Source: Gymnodinialimonas ceratoperidinii (GTDB taxonomy: Bacteria > Pseudomonadota > Alphaproteobacteria > Rhodobacterales > Rhodobacteraceae). From it: DNA of 64,000 nucleotides. The DNA lies in NCBI RefSeq assembly GCF_019297855.1, contig NZ_CP079194.1:2157501-2221500 (forward strand). Reading direction: 5' to 3'. This document shows, piece by piece, positions 37,829 through 47,003 of this stretch (position 1 is its first letter; every line of letters begins with the position of its first letter). Below the pieces are notes generated by a model, which searched no databases, was not told where the DNA came from, and saw only the letters and a program-made list of their open reading frames with translations. A program made the translations under genes and the position numbers.

Positions 37829-38287
37829 CTATTCGTCCACCAGTTCAAACAGGTTGGGCACGGCGGGACAGGGCGAGAGTTCGTTCTTCACCACGTCCGA
37901 CAGGCGCGTCTGATGCAGGAAAACATAGACATGGGCCGAGAACCCCTCCCACAACCGGTTGGTCAGGCTCTGCGCGCGGCTGCCCGAGGCGCCGCCGGAC
38001 GCGCCGGCGCCCGTGTGCATGGCGCTGACGGTCTCATCCACCGCCTCGAAAACCTCGACGATGCGAATGTCCGAGGGGGTCCGCGCCAACCGATAGCCGC
38101 CGCCGGGGCCCCGCACCGATTCCACCAGCTTGGCGCGGCGCAGCTTCACGAAAAGCTGCTCCAGATAAGGCAGGCTCACGTTCTGGCGCTTCGACAATTC
38201 CGAGAGCGGCGTCAGCACACCGTCCTCCTGCAAGGCCAGATCGGCCATTGCCACCATCGCATAGCGCCCCTTGGTGCTCAGCTTCAT
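37829..38287 (-). CDS. iscR: Rrf2 family regulator IscR (single-cysteine type)
   Basis: Fe-S sensing repressor of the isc-suf operon. The 152-residue protein starts MKLSTKGRYAMVAM with an Rrf2 winged helix-turn-helix. The three clustered cysteines that bind the cluster in Escherichia coli IscR (C92, C98, C104) are absent: the equivalent region is a glycine/alanine-rich stretch, and the only cysteine is C140 (SPCPAVP). A single-cysteine IscR with atypical cluster ligation is known from Rhodobacter sphaeroides. It leads the operon and is divergent from the hydrolase gene at 38495. Confidence 0.92.
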   Translation of the reverse strand: MKLSTKGRYAMVAMADLALQEDGVLTPLSELSKRQNVSLPYLEQLFVKLRRAKLVESVRGPGGGYRLARTPSDIRIVEVFEAVDETVSAMHTGAGASGGASGSRAQSLTNRLWEGFSAHVYVFLHQTRLSDVVKNELSPCPAVPNLFELVDE

Positions 38288-38380
38288 TCAATCGCTCCTG
38301 CCAATGGCCCTGCAATCCGCGCGCTCATGCGCTTGAATGATTGACCTTTTCGCGCCCCGCGCTTAACTGCGATGCAACCT

Positions 38381-38409
38381 TTGCGCGGTCAGACGCCCGC
38401 GCATATATT
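38381..38409 (+). promoter_or_regulatory. Candidate sigma-70 promoter for the hydrolase gene
   Basis: TTGCGC and TATATT are separated by exactly 17 bp in the iscR/hydrolase divergent region, 86 bp before the hydrolase start. The -10 overlaps the CCGCGCATATAT string also found upstream of the porin gene. It rests on consensus and spacing only. Confidence 0.4.
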
Positions 38410-38494
38410 GGAATCGTTCTAGGGAGAGCCGCGCGGCCCGTCAAGAAACCGCGCGCCCGCCCCCCTGAGCCGGCAAGACAAGTAGGAGATGTGG

Positions 38495-39148
38495 ATGCCC
38501 GAGGTTATTTTCCCCGGACCAGAAGGCCGCCTCGAAGGCCGCTACCACCCCCAGAAGGCAAAAGACGCCCCCATCGCGATCATCCTGCATCCGCATCCGC
38601 AATTCGGCGGCACGATGAACAACCGCGTCGTCTACAACCTGCATTACGCCTACCACCAGATGGGCTTCACCGTGCTGCGCTTCAACTTCCGCGGTGTGGG
38701 CCGGAGCCAAGGTGAATACGACCAGGGCATCGGCGAGCTTTCCGACGCCGCCTCGGCGCTCGATTACCTGCAGTCGATGAACCCCAACTCCAAGCATTGT
38801 TGGGTTGCGGGCTTCTCCTTCGGGGCCTGGATCGGGATGCAGCTCCTGATGCGCCGCCCCGAGATCACCGGCTTCATCTCGGTCTCGCCGCCCGCCAACA
38901 TGTACGACTTCTCCTTCCTCGCGCCCTGCCCTGCCTCGGGCCTGATGATCAACGGCACCGCCGACCGGGTGGCAAAGCCACAGGATACCCGCATCCTCGT
39001 GGACAAACTGCACGAGCAGAAGGGCATCACCATCACCCACGAGGAAATGGAAGGCGCCGGCCACTTCTTCGAGGATCCCTACATGGATCCGATGATCGAG
39101 ACGGTGCAGGCCTATGTGCGCCGCCGGCTGACCGAGAACACACGGTAA
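38495..39148 (+). CDS. Alpha/beta hydrolase (dienelactone-hydrolase-like)
   Basis: A 217-residue soluble hydrolase. The oxyanion region ILHPHPQFGGTMNN, the nucleophile elbow GFSFGAW and the final histidine in GAGHFFED are visible, as in the small conserved alpha/beta hydrolases of this type. The ATG at 38495 is preferred over 38489 because AGGAG (38484-38488) is then 6 nt upstream. Substrate unknown. It is probably cotranscribed with the small gene that starts 5 bp downstream. Confidence 0.85.
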   Translation: MPEVIFPGPEGRLEGRYHPQKAKDAPIAIILHPHPQFGGTMNNRVVYNLHYAYHQMGFTVLRFNFRGVGRSQGEYDQGIGELSDAASALDYLQSMNPNSKHCWVAGFSFGAWIGMQLLMRRPEITGFISVSPPANMYDFSFLAPCPASGLMINGTADRVAKPQDTRILVDKLHEQKGITITHEEMEGAGHFFEDPYMDPMIETVQAYVRRRLTENTR

Positions 39149-39153
39149 ATCCC

Positions 39154-39387
39154 ATGGGTCTTGCGAACGATCTTGCCGAGAAACTCGCGATCGACGCCTG
39201 TGAGACGGCGGTCGCGCTGGACGACGAGAGCATTCCCGAAGCGGTGGCCCAGGTGGTCGGCAGCTCCTCCCCCACCACGGAGGAGCTGTTTCGGACCGCC
39301 GTGCGGGTGATCCAGGCCGAGGCGCGGGCGCGCAAATTCCTCGAAGACAAGATCAGGGCGGCCGAAGCGGCTCTGCCCAAGGGCTGA
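39154..39387 (+). CDS. Small conserved hypothetical protein
   Basis: A 77-residue, acidic, largely helical protein (LANDLAEKLAIDACETAVAL and a charged C-terminal helix). I do not recognise the family. It follows the hydrolase gene by 5 bp on the same strand, which supports it as a real gene. There is no signal peptide, membrane segment or metal-binding motif; a single cysteine is present. Confidence 0.65.
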   Translation: MGLANDLAEKLAIDACETAVALDDESIPEAVAQVVGSSSPTTEELFRTAVRVIQAEARARKFLEDKIRAAEAALPKG

Positions 39388-39555
39388 GCCGGCGTGGCGC
39401 GCAACCTCACCCGCCGCCGCTCCTCCCCTCACAACGTCCCCGCCAGCGCCTGTCCCGCGACACTGCGCCCCGGTATGCAACGGTATACGCACTTTGCCTC
39501 CGGCCCCTGATCCGTTACACGGTGCGCAACTCACATGCACCCAGAGGGCCGTTCC

Positions 39556-41751
39556 ATGACAACTCCTGACATCATCTACACCCGCGTCGACGAAGCACCC
39601 GAGCTGGCCTCGGCTTCTCTGCTGCCGATCATCCAACGCTTTGCCAAGGCCGCCGATATCTCGGTCGGGGTCAAGGACATCAGCCTCGCGGGCCGCATCC
39701 TTGCGAGTTTCCCCGAGAAGCTGACCGAGGAGCAGCGCGTCTCCGACGACCTCGCCGCTCTGGGTGAACTGGTCAAGACGGCCGATGCCAATGTCATCAA
39801 GCTGCCCAATATCTCTGCCTCGGTGCCGCAGCTGGTTGCCGCCGTGTCCGAGCTTCAGGCCAAGGGCTACGACATACCCGATTACCCGGAAGCCCCCAAG
39901 ACCGACGCGGAGAAGGAGATCCGCGCGCGGTTCGACGCGATCAAGGGCTCGGCCGTGAACCCGGTCCTGCGCGAAGGCAATTCCGACCGCCGCGCCGCCA
40001 CGGCGGTGAAGAACTACGCCCAGAAGAACCCGCACCGCATGGGCGTCTGGAGCGCCGACAGCAAGACCCGCGTGGCGTCCATGTCGGGCGGCGATTTCGT
40101 CTCCAACGAGAAATCGATCACGCTGGCGGATGAGACGTCGGCCAAGATCGTGCTGGAAACCGCGCAGGGGGAGATGGTCCTGAAAGACGGCCTCTCCTAC
40201 CCCGCGGGCACCGTGCTGGACGCGACCTTCATGAGCGCCGATGCGCTGGACGCCTTTCTGGCCGAGGAGATCGAGAAGACAAAGCAGGAGGGCATCCTGT
40301 TCTCGCTGCACCTGAAAGCCACGATGATGAAGGTCTCGGATCCGATCATCTTCGGCCACGCGGTGCGCGCGTATCTCGCCCCGGTCTTCGAGCAGTTCGG
40401 CGACGAGATGGCGGAGCTTGGCGTGAACCCCAACTCCGGCCTCGGCGACCTGTTGGAGCGCGTGAACGGCCATTCCGAGATCATGGCCGCCATCGACACC
40501 ACCCTGTCCGAGCGTCCGCCGATGTACATGGTCGACAGCGACAAGGGCATCACCAACCTGCACGTCCCCTCGGACGTGATCATCGACGCCTCCATGCCCG
40601 CACTGATCCGCGCCGGCGGCAAGGGATGGGGCCCGGACGGGAACGAGGCCGATGCCGTCTGCGTCATCCCCGACAATTCCTACGCGCCGGTCTATGACGA
40701 GACGATCGAGTACTTCAAAGAGAACGGCGCCCTCGACCCGGCAACCGCCGGCACGGTCCAGAACCTCGGGCTGATGGCGCAGAAGGCCGAGGAATACGGC
40801 TCTCACCCCACCACCTTCGAGATCCCCGAAGATGGCACCGTCAAGATGATCGCGTCCGACGGCACCGTGCTGCATTCCCATGCCGTGAAGGCCGGTGACA
40901 TCTGGCGCTCTGCCTCCACCCGCAAGGCACCGATCGAGGATTGGGTCCAGCTCGCCATCGACCGTCAGAAAGCCACCGGTTTCCGCTCCATCTTCTGGCT
41001 GGACGAGAACCGTGCCCATGATGCGCAGCTCATCCAATACGTGAAGCCCATCCTGCAAGCCGCTGGTGTCGAAGACAAATTCGAGATCATGGCCCCGCGT
41101 GAGGCGACCCGCGCCTCGCTCGAGACGATCACAAAGGGCGAGAACACCATCGCCGTGACCGGCAACGTGCTGCGTGATTACCTGACCGACCTTTTCCCGA
41201 TCCTCGAGCTGGCTACCTCGGCCAAGATGCTGTCGATCGTGAAGCTGATGCAGGGCGGCGGGTTGTTTGAGACCGGCGCCGGCGGATCGGCCCCGAAGCA
41301 CGTGCAGCAGCTCCACTCCGAAGGTCACCTGCGGTGGGACAGCTTGGGCGAGTTCTGCGCCCTCGGTGAGAGCTTCACCTTCCTCGCGGACGCCAAGGGC
41401 AACGCCAAGGCGCGCGTCCTCGGCGATGCGGTGGACGCCGCGACCCAGGGCATCCTCGACGACAACCGCTCGCCCGGGCGCAAGGTCGGCCAGCCCGACA
41501 ACCGCGACAGCCACTACTGGTTCGCCCGCTACTGGGCCGAGGCTCTCGCCGCTCAGACCGACGACGCCGAGATCGCGGCTGAGTTCGCGCCCATGGCGAA
41601 GGCTCTGGCCGAGAACGAAGAGACGATCCTCGCCGAGCTGGATTCGACCGAAGGCAGCGACGCCGACACCGGCGGCTACTACCTGAACGACCCCGAGAAG
41701 CTCGCCGCCGTAATGCGCCCGAGCGCGACGCTCAACGGCATCATCGGGTAA
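39556..41751 (+). CDS. NADP-dependent isocitrate dehydrogenase, monomeric type
   Basis: TCA-cycle enzyme converting isocitrate to 2-oxoglutarate with NADP. The 731-residue length and the start [19 protein letters not shown] are typical of the monomeric IDH-II family, which shares the fold but little sequence with dimeric IDH. The segment [20 protein letters not shown] followed by RRA is the substrate-binding region. The ATG at 39556 is chosen over 39535 as the usual family start. A second, unrelated NADP-IDH gene follows at 41974. Confidence 0.93.
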   Translation: MTTPDIIYTRVDEAPELASASLLPIIQRFAKAADISVGVKDISLAGRILASFPEKLTEEQRVSDDLAALGELVKTADANVIKLPNISASVPQLVAAVSELQAKGYDIPDYPEAPKTDAEKEIRARFDAIKGSAVNPVLREGNSDRRAATAVKNYAQKNPHRMGVWSADSKTRVASMSGGDFVSNEKSITLADETSAKIVLETAQGEMVLKDGLSYPAGTVLDATFMSADALDAFLAEEIEKTKQEGILFSLHLKATMMKVSDPIIFGHAVRAYLAPVFEQFGDEMAELGVNPNSGLGDLLERVNGHSEIMAAIDTTLSERPPMYMVDSDKGITNLHVPSDVIIDASMPALIRAGGKGWGPDGNEADAVCVIPDNSYAPVYDETIEYFKENGALDPATAGTVQNLGLMAQKAEEYGSHPTTFEIPEDGTVKMIASDGTVLHSHAVKAGDIWRSASTRKAPIEDWVQLAIDRQKATGFRSIFWLDENRAHDAQLIQYVKPILQAAGVEDKFEIMAPREATRASLETITKGENTIAVTGNVLRDYLTDLFPILELATSAKMLSIVKLMQGGGLFETGAGGSAPKHVQQLHSEGHLRWDSLGEFCALGESFTFLADAKGNAKARVLGDAVDAATQGILDDNRSPGRKVGQPDNRDSHYWFARYWAEALAAQTDDAEIAAEFAPMAKALAENEETILAELDSTEGSDADTGGYYLNDPEKLAAVMRPSATLNGIIG

Positions 41752-41973
41752 GTGACGTCTAAGGCATCGCCGGGCGCGGGCTCGGCGGTGCTGCCCAAGT
41801 ATAAGGCAGTTTCCGGTCGCCAATTCATCTTGCGGACTATCTTAGTCAAAACGGCTGCAATAATCGCCGTGCCGAGGCGCCATTTGCAGATGCGCCCCGG
41901 CTTGCAACCTTGATTCCGTGCGAGTGCTTCGCTCTAAACGAACTGAACCGACTTCCCCAACAGGACCGCCATC

Positions 41974-43188
41974 ATGACCAAGATCAAAGTAGACAACCCC
42001 ATCGTCGAAATGGACGGCGACGAGATGACCCGCATCATCTGGCAGTTCATCAAGGACAAGTTGATCCTGCCCTACCTCGACATCGATCTGCTCTACTATG
42101 ATCTGGGCATCGAGGAGCGCGACCGCACCAACGACCAGGTGACCATCGACGCGGCAGAGAAGACCAAGGAAGTCGGTGTCGCGGTCAAATGCGCCACGAT
42201 CACCCCGGACGAGGCACGGGTCGAGGAATTCGGCCTCAAGAAAATGTGGAAATCGCCCAACGGGACGATCCGCAACATCCTTGGCGGCGTGATCTTCCGC
42301 CAGCCGATCATCTGCAAGAACGTGCCCCGCCTCGTGCCCGGTTGGACACAGCCGATCGTCGTGGGCCGCCACGCCTTCGGCGACCAGTACAAGGCCACGG
42401 ACATGAAGTTTCCGGGCGCCGGCACCCTGACGATGAAGTTCACCGGCGAAGACGGCACCGAGATCGAGCACGAGGTGTACAAGGCCGACAGCGCCGGCGT
42501 CTTCATGTCGATGTACAACATCGACAAGTCGATCTACGACTTCGCCCGCGCCTCGCTGAACTACGGCCTGAACCTCGGCTGGCCGGTCTACCTCTCGACC
42601 AAGAACACCATCCTCAAGCAATACGACGGTCGCTTTCTGGAAATCTTCCAGGAGGTCTTCGACAACGAGTTCAAGGAGGCCTTCGAAGAGAAAGGCATCT
42701 GGTACGAGCATCGTCTGATCGACGACATGGTGGCCTGCGCGATCAAGTGGAACGGCGGCTTTGTCTGGGCCTGCAAGAACTACGACGGCGACGTGCAGTC
42801 CGACGTGGTGGCGCAGGGCTTCGGCTCGCTCGGGATGATGGCCTCTCAGCTGATGACGCCCGACGGCAAGATCGTCGAGAGCGAGGCCGCCCACGGCACC
42901 GTCACGCGCCATTACCGCAACCATCAGGAAGGCAAGGCGACCTCGACCAACTCCATCGCCTCGATCTTCGCCTGGACCGGCGGCCTGAAGCACCGCGCCA
43001 AGCTCGACGGCAACGCGCAGCTGACCGAATTCGCCGAGACGCTGGAGCGGGTGATCGTGGAAACGGTCGAGGCCGGGCACATGACCAAGGATCTGGCACT
43101 TCTGGTCGGCCCGGATCAGAGCTGGCTGACGACGATGGGCTTCCTCGAGAAGATCGACGAGAACCTGAACAAGGCGCTCAACATCTGA
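41974..43188 (+). CDS. icd: NADP-dependent isocitrate dehydrogenase, homodimeric type
   Basis: A 404-residue NADP-IDH of the eukaryote-like dimeric subfamily, beginning [20 protein letters not shown] and containing the substrate loop [12 protein letters not shown] and the metal/NADP segment [20 protein letters not shown]. It is a different family from the monomeric enzyme encoded 222 bp upstream, so the cell has two isoenzymes side by side. The intergenic gap has no obvious terminator and could hold a promoter. Confidence 0.95.
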   Translation: MTKIKVDNPIVEMDGDEMTRIIWQFIKDKLILPYLDIDLLYYDLGIEERDRTNDQVTIDAAEKTKEVGVAVKCATITPDEARVEEFGLKKMWKSPNGTIRNILGGVIFRQPIICKNVPRLVPGWTQPIVVGRHAFGDQYKATDMKFPGAGTLTMKFTGEDGTEIEHEVYKADSAGVFMSMYNIDKSIYDFARASLNYGLNLGWPVYLSTKNTILKQYDGRFLEIFQEVFDNEFKEAFEEKGIWYEHRLIDDMVACAIKWNGGFVWACKNYDGDVQSDVVAQGFGSLGMMASQLMTPDGKIVESEAAHGTVTRHYRNHQEGKATSTNSIASIFAWTGGLKHRAKLDGNAQLTEFAETLERVIVETVEAGHMTKDLALLVGPDQSWLTTMGFLEKIDENLNKALNI

Positions 43189-43195
43189 TGCGATA

Positions 43196-43224
43196 CCGCC
43201 CCCGCCGATGCGGTCTGGGGGCGG
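43196..43224 (+). terminator. Hairpin after icd, possible weak terminator
   Basis: An 8-bp stem (CCGCCCCC with GGGGGCGG) closes a 13-nt loop 8 bp after the icd stop. No T-run follows, so it may be an attenuating or mRNA-stabilising hairpin and not a true terminator. Confidence 0.4.
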
Positions 43225-43260
43225 ACCGCTTGAGTGCATCCCTCCTGAAAAGGCGCTGCC

Positions 43261-43863
43261 ATGACTGATCGTTCGACCCTGCTGCAAACCTTTCTGGAAC
43301 ACGCGGATCAGGCCTTCACGGCCCATACCCACGACCCCGAGGCGCGGCGCGTGGTGCGGAGCGTCTTCGCGGCGCTGACGGAGCCGGGAGCGCCCGGCGA
43401 CGAAGGCGAAGAAATGCCCGAACTTGCGCGCGAGCATCTTCCCTATCTCCTCGATCCGGAGCATTTCTCCGACTACCTCCTGCAGGAGCTCGCGGTCAGC
43501 TTCTCCGATCTCGCGCCGCATCTGGTCTGGACGCGCCGCGAGGGTGACAACCCCAATGCCAGCGACGGTTTCGACGCGGGTCACGCCAATGCGATGATCG
43601 TGGGGCCCGGCGGTCTGGAGCGGCGCTCGGACGTCTGGCTTGGCGTCTCGCTGCTCGCCGCCGAGGTGCGCTACCCGGATCACAGCCACCCCCCGGAGGA
43701 GACCTACCTGACCCTCACCCCCGGCGAATTCCGGCAGGAGGGGCAGGATTGGACCACGGTCGGCGCAGGCGGCACCTTCTACAACCCGCCGGGCGTCACC
43801 CATGCCATGCGCGCGGGCGAGGATACGATGCTCACCTTCTGGGCGTTGAACAACAGCGCGTAA
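43261..43863 (+). CDS. Cupin dimethylsulfoniopropionate (DMSP) lyase, DddQ/DddL-like
   Basis: Predicted to cleave DMSP to dimethyl sulfide and acrylate. The 200-residue protein has a C-terminal cupin with the ligand pattern H141-x-H143-x3-E147-x-Y149 and a final H181 in PPGVTHAMRAG. The same spacing holds in described cupin DMSP lyases (DddQ, DddK), where the tyrosine is catalytic. The length matches DddQ. Its context supports this: acuI (acrylyl-CoA reductase) and dmdA (DMSP demethylase) lie 3-6 kb downstream. An SDR gene follows 39 bp away. DddL and DddQ cannot be separated by reading alone. Confidence 0.8.
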   Translation: MTDRSTLLQTFLEHADQAFTAHTHDPEARRVVRSVFAALTEPGAPGDEGEEMPELAREHLPYLLDPEHFSDYLLQELAVSFSDLAPHLVWTRREGDNPNASDGFDAGHANAMIVGPGGLERRSDVWLGVSLLAAEVRYPDHSHPPEETYLTLTPGEFRQEGQDWTTVGAGGTFYNPPGVTHAMRAGEDTMLTFWALNNSA

Positions 43864-43902
43864 CTGACCGCCCTCTCAACCGAAATTCCTCCGGAGGCCC
43901 CC

Positions 43903-44658
43903 ATGTCCGAACCCCGTTTCGCCCGCTATCCTAGCCTCGAAGGTGCATCCGTCTTCGTGACCGGCGGCGCGTCAGGGATCGGCGCGGGCATGGTACGGGC
44001 CTTCGCCGAGCAAGGCGCCAAGGTGGGCTTTGTCGACATGGACGCCAGCGCCGGCGCATCCGTCGCGGAGGAAACCGGCGCCACCTTCGCGGCTTGCGAC
44101 CTGCGCGACATCGACGCCCTGCGCGCGGCATTCGCCGAGTTGGCCGCGGCCAATGGGCCGGCGGAGGTGCTGGTCAATAACGCGGCCCGTGACGACCGCC
44201 ACACGTGGGAAGAGGTCACGCCGGACTATTGGGACGAGCGCCAGAACACCAACCTGCGACACCAGTTCTTCGCCATCCAGGCCGTGGCGCCGGACATGAT
44301 CGCGGCGGGCAAAGGCTCGATCATCAACATGGGGTCCAATTCGTGGATGGAGGCCGTCGGCGGCTTTCCCGCCTATGCCACGGCGAAATCGGCGGTCCAT
44401 GGGCTGACCCGCTCCATGGCGCGTGACCTTGGGCAGCACCGCATCCGCGTCAACACGATCGTGCCGGGCTGGATCATGACCGAGCGCCAGAAGGATCTCT
44501 GGGTTACCGAGGAAGCTTTGGCCGCGCATCTTGAGAGCCAATGCCTGCCCGACCCGATCGACCCGGTTTACGTGGTCCGCATGGCCCTGTTCCTCGCGTC
44601 GGACGACGCGGCAATGTGCTCTGCCAACAATTACATGGTCGAGGCGGGCTCGATCTAG
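43903..44658 (+). CDS. SDR family oxidoreductase
   Basis: A 251-residue short-chain dehydrogenase. The nucleotide loop TGGASGIG is near residue 21, NNAA near 90, the catalytic serine in NMGSNSW and the YATAK motif near 160, and the C-terminal ANNYMVEAG. It is probably cotranscribed with the DMSP lyase gene 39 bp upstream. It could oxidise a lyase product derivative such as 3-hydroxypropionate or an unrelated sugar alcohol; only location suggests the former. Confidence 0.85.
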   Translation: MSEPRFARYPSLEGASVFVTGGASGIGAGMVRAFAEQGAKVGFVDMDASAGASVAEETGATFAACDLRDIDALRAAFAELAAANGPAEVLVNNAARDDRHTWEEVTPDYWDERQNTNLRHQFFAIQAVAPDMIAAGKGSIINMGSNSWMEAVGGFPAYATAKSAVHGLTRSMARDLGQHRIRVNTIVPGWIMTERQKDLWVTEEALAAHLESQCLPDPIDPVYVVRMALFLASDDAAMCSANNYMVEAGSI

Positions 44659-45425
44659 GAGAGCTCTACAACCTCGACGGTATCCCCCTCGAAGATTGCC
44701 CCGTGACCGGGCGGCAGCTCCGCCCAACCGCCCTGCCCGACTTCCAGCGGCTCCGAGACGACGGCCCACCCTCTCCGGCTGTCGCTCCACCGGTAATAGA
44801 CCGAGGGCGCGATGCGATCAGAGGAGAGGCGCAGCGCAAAGAGCCGCGCGCCGTTGCACCACGCGGCGGAACTGCGCAGGTGTGGCGTCGTTCCCTGCGA
44901 GAGCGACATCGCCTCCAGCGCGCGGTGCGCGTTCAGCATCGCCCCCATCGGGTCCTTGTCGAGCCCGCCCTCCAAGGCATAGAGAAACAGCAACTCGCTG
45001 TCGGTCGCGCCCTTGCGATAGGGGTAGAGCCTGTCGGATACGCCCATGTCCGCATGCCGTCGGAACCGGTCGAAGCCGCCGATCTGGCCGTTGTGCATGA
45101 AGCTCCACCGCCCGTAGGTGAACGGATGGCAATTATTGCGGCTGGTCGCCGCCCCGGTGGAGGCGCGCACATGGGCCAGAAACGCATGGCTTTGCACCGT
45201 GCGCGCGAGCGACGCGAGGTTCGGGTCCGACCACGCCGGGAACACGTCGCGGTAAAGCCCCGGCTCCGCCCGATCCCCATACCACGCCACGCCAAAACCA
45301 TCGGCGTTGATCGCCGTCTTGCATTCCGTCGCCGCACGGCTCTGGGTGATCAGAGAATGGCCGGGACTGGTTAATAATTCTTCAAGATAGATCGCGTCGC
45401 CAAGATACGCCGCCCAACGGCACAT
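44655..45425 (-). CDS. Class II glutamine amidotransferase (EgtC/YafJ-like)
   Basis: A 256-residue Ntn-type amidotransferase whose N-terminal cysteine (C2, after Met removal) is the nucleophile. The signature MCRWAAYLG, HVRASTG and NCHPF with MHNGQI identify the GATase_6-like domain. The family includes EgtC (hercynyl compound) and YafJ-like proteins of unknown acceptor. It converges on the SDR gene, overlapping its end by 4 bp, and is followed upstream by the DUF6356 gene. Confidence 0.85.
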   Translation of the reverse strand: MCRWAAYLGDAIYLEELLTSPGHSLITQSRAATECKTAINADGFGVAWYGDRAEPGLYRDVFPAWSDPNLASLARTVQSHAFLAHVRASTGAATSRNNCHPFTYGRWSFMHNGQIGGFDRFRRHADMGVSDRLYPYRKGATDSELLFLYALEGGLDKDPMGAMLNAHRALEAMSLSQGTTPHLRSSAAWCNGARLFALRLSSDRIAPSVYYRWSDSRRGWAVVSEPLEVGQGGWAELPPGHGAIFEGDTVEVVELS

Positions 45426-45632
45426 TCACGCGCCCCGGTTATGGGTCTTCGCATACATCTCAGCGATCAGCTTGCTGGCGGTCTTCTCAAACATGCAGGG
45501 GATCAGGGCATGGACCGCCGCCGCGCCCGCCGCGAGAAAAAGCTTGAAGCTGAAGGTGCCCGCGAAGGCCATATGCTCGAAATAGCTTTCATCCACGTCA
45601 GCGGGATGGTCGAGGAAGATACGGCGGATCAT
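45426..45632 (-). CDS. Small DUF6356 family membrane protein
   Basis: A 68-residue protein beginning MIRRIFLDHPADVDESYFEH, with one hydrophobic helix at about 26-47. The family is conserved in Rhodobacterales and its function is unknown. The start at 45632 is supported by an AGGAG 9 nt upstream; the longer open frame has no better site. It ends directly before the amidotransferase gene and is divergent from the AsnC-type regulator. Confidence 0.75.
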   Translation of the reverse strand: MIRRIFLDHPADVDESYFEHMAFAGTFSFKLFLAAGAAAVHALIPCMFEKTASKLIAEMYAKTHNRGA

Positions 45633-45750
45633 CGGGAGGCTCCTGTAGGTTTTTATTTGACCCATGGTGCCACATGGGGCGCGTGATACGCTCCCAAATC
45701 TTGCGCGCATTCCGCGTGACGTGTGGATAAATTCCCACTAGAATGGATTT

Positions 45751-46209
45751 ATGGCAAATATTGACCCAATAGACGCCCGCATCCTCGCCCGTTTGCAACG
45801 CCGCTGCGACGAACCGCTTGAAGAGCTTGGCCAGCACGTCGGCCTGTCGCGCAACGCGGTCTGGCGGCGCGTCAAGGCGCTGGAAGAGCGCGGCGTTCTG
45901 GTAGGCCGCGTCGCGGTTGTCGATCCGGATGCGGTCGGTCTGGGACTGATGGTGTTCATTCAGGTCCGTGCCGGCCATCACTCGGCCGACTGGTTGGAGA
46001 AATTCCGCCGCGCCGTGCGCGCCATGCCCGAGATCCTCGGCGTCTACCGGATGACCGGCGACCTCGACTACCTCCTACGCGCGCGGGTGGCGGACATGGC
46101 GGACTACGACAGGCTCTACCAACGCCTGATCGCCCGCGTCGACATGGGCGACGTCTCGGCTAGTTTCGTGATGGAAGAGCTGAAGGAGGGCAGCGCCCTC
46201 CCTCTGTGA
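45751..46209 (+). CDS. Lrp/AsnC family transcriptional regulator
   Basis: A 152-residue regulator with an N-terminal helix-turn-helix (PLEELGQHVGLSRNAVWRRV at about 23-42) and a RAM ligand domain (VFIQVRAGHH and later GVYRMTGDLDYLLR). It is divergent from the DUF6356 gene. The acuI/dmdA operon lies close by and is transcribed toward it. Whether it controls those DMSP genes is unknown; the 118-bp divergent region is the natural operator site. Confidence 0.88.
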   Translation: MANIDPIDARILARLQRRCDEPLEELGQHVGLSRNAVWRRVKALEERGVLVGRVAVVDPDAVGLGLMVFIQVRAGHHSADWLEKFRRAVRAMPEILGVYRMTGDLDYLLRARVADMADYDRLYQRLIARVDMGDVSASFVMEELKEGSALPL

Positions 46210-46211
46210 GG

Positions 46212-47003
46212 TCAGGTCTTGTAGCGTTGTTCGTTCTGCTTACGGGCCGAGCGCAGAACCATGTAAGGCAATAGCCAATCGGACTCGCGCATCCAGCGAT
46301 AGTCGTACCGCAGCTTTCCGCCATGAGACGTCCGCATGCCATTACCGGAAATGATATGGTGATTCTGCGATGATAAGACGTTCTCTGCGTCGACCAGTTG
46401 CGCGCCGACGAAGGCATTGATGCGGTCGGCAGCGGTTTGTGTCGCGAGGCAGATTTCTTCGTACGTCGTCGTCAGAGAAGAGAGGTTCAGCTCCTGGATT
46501 GCGTCTCGGATACGGCCGTTTTGACGCCACCAGCTTATGCCTTCATCGATAGCTCTCGGGCGACGCTTTCCAATCCGATCCGCGCGTTTGAGCTGAGCAG
46601 AAATGTAGGCGCGCATGTCCTTGGACGTGTGGAGTACGAAGGGATCAAGCGGTGCGACCCGACGCAAGCCCGCAATGGTTTTGGAGCTATCCACCACGAG
46701 ACCTTCAGGTCCCACCAATTCTGACGCTGCCTCCATGATGCGTTTAAACCGCTCGTTCCGATCGAGGCCTTCAATACCGCTGAAATACGGACCCCACAGT
46801 GTGCATTCCAAAGTTGGCGCACCGCATGAGCAGATTTGGGATGTGACGTCCGCGGCTTCCAGCCCCAGGCTGATTTGCAACTCTCCGAGGCTGACGGAGA
46901 TCCCGCCCGAGGAACATGCGAGATCGAGCAGCGTGGTGCCACTGTGGCCCTGGCCCGCGATATATACAACGCGGGCTAAGTTTTCAGAATTCGTTTGAAC
47001 CAT
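46212..47003 (-). CDS. Sulfotransferase family protein coupled to acuI
   Basis: A 263-residue PAPS-dependent-sulfotransferase-like protein. The N-terminal GQGHSGTTLL (17-26) is the 5'-phosphosulfate loop pattern, and the segment VVDSSKTIAGLRRV (about 102-115) resembles the 3'-phosphate-binding region. The G+C content and codon use are visibly lower than in its neighbours, suggesting horizontal acquisition. Its ATG overlaps the acuI stop as TAATG, so it is translationally coupled to acuI as the third gene of the dmdA-acuI operon. The acceptor is unknown. Confidence 0.7.
   Translation of the reverse strand: MVQTNSENLARVVYIAGQGHSGTTLLDLACSSGGISVSLGELQISLGLEAADVTSQICSCGAPTLECTLWGPYFSGIEGLDRNERFKRIMEAASELVGPEGLVVDSSKTIAGLRRVAPLDPFVLHTSKDMRAYISAQLKRADRIGKRRPRAIDEGISWWRQNGRIRDAIQELNLSSLTTTYEEICLATQTAADRINAFVGAQLVDAENVLSSQNHHIISGNGMRTSHGGKLRYDYRWMRESDWLLPYMVLRSARKQNEQRYKT

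Noticed and set aside
39112..41823. A 903-residue open frame on the minus strand opposite the monomeric isocitrate dehydrogenase
   Set aside because: It is antisense to a clearly coding gene in a G+C-rich region, its composition (arginine, glycine, histidine, alanine, valine rich) is typical of shadow frames, and no domain is visible.
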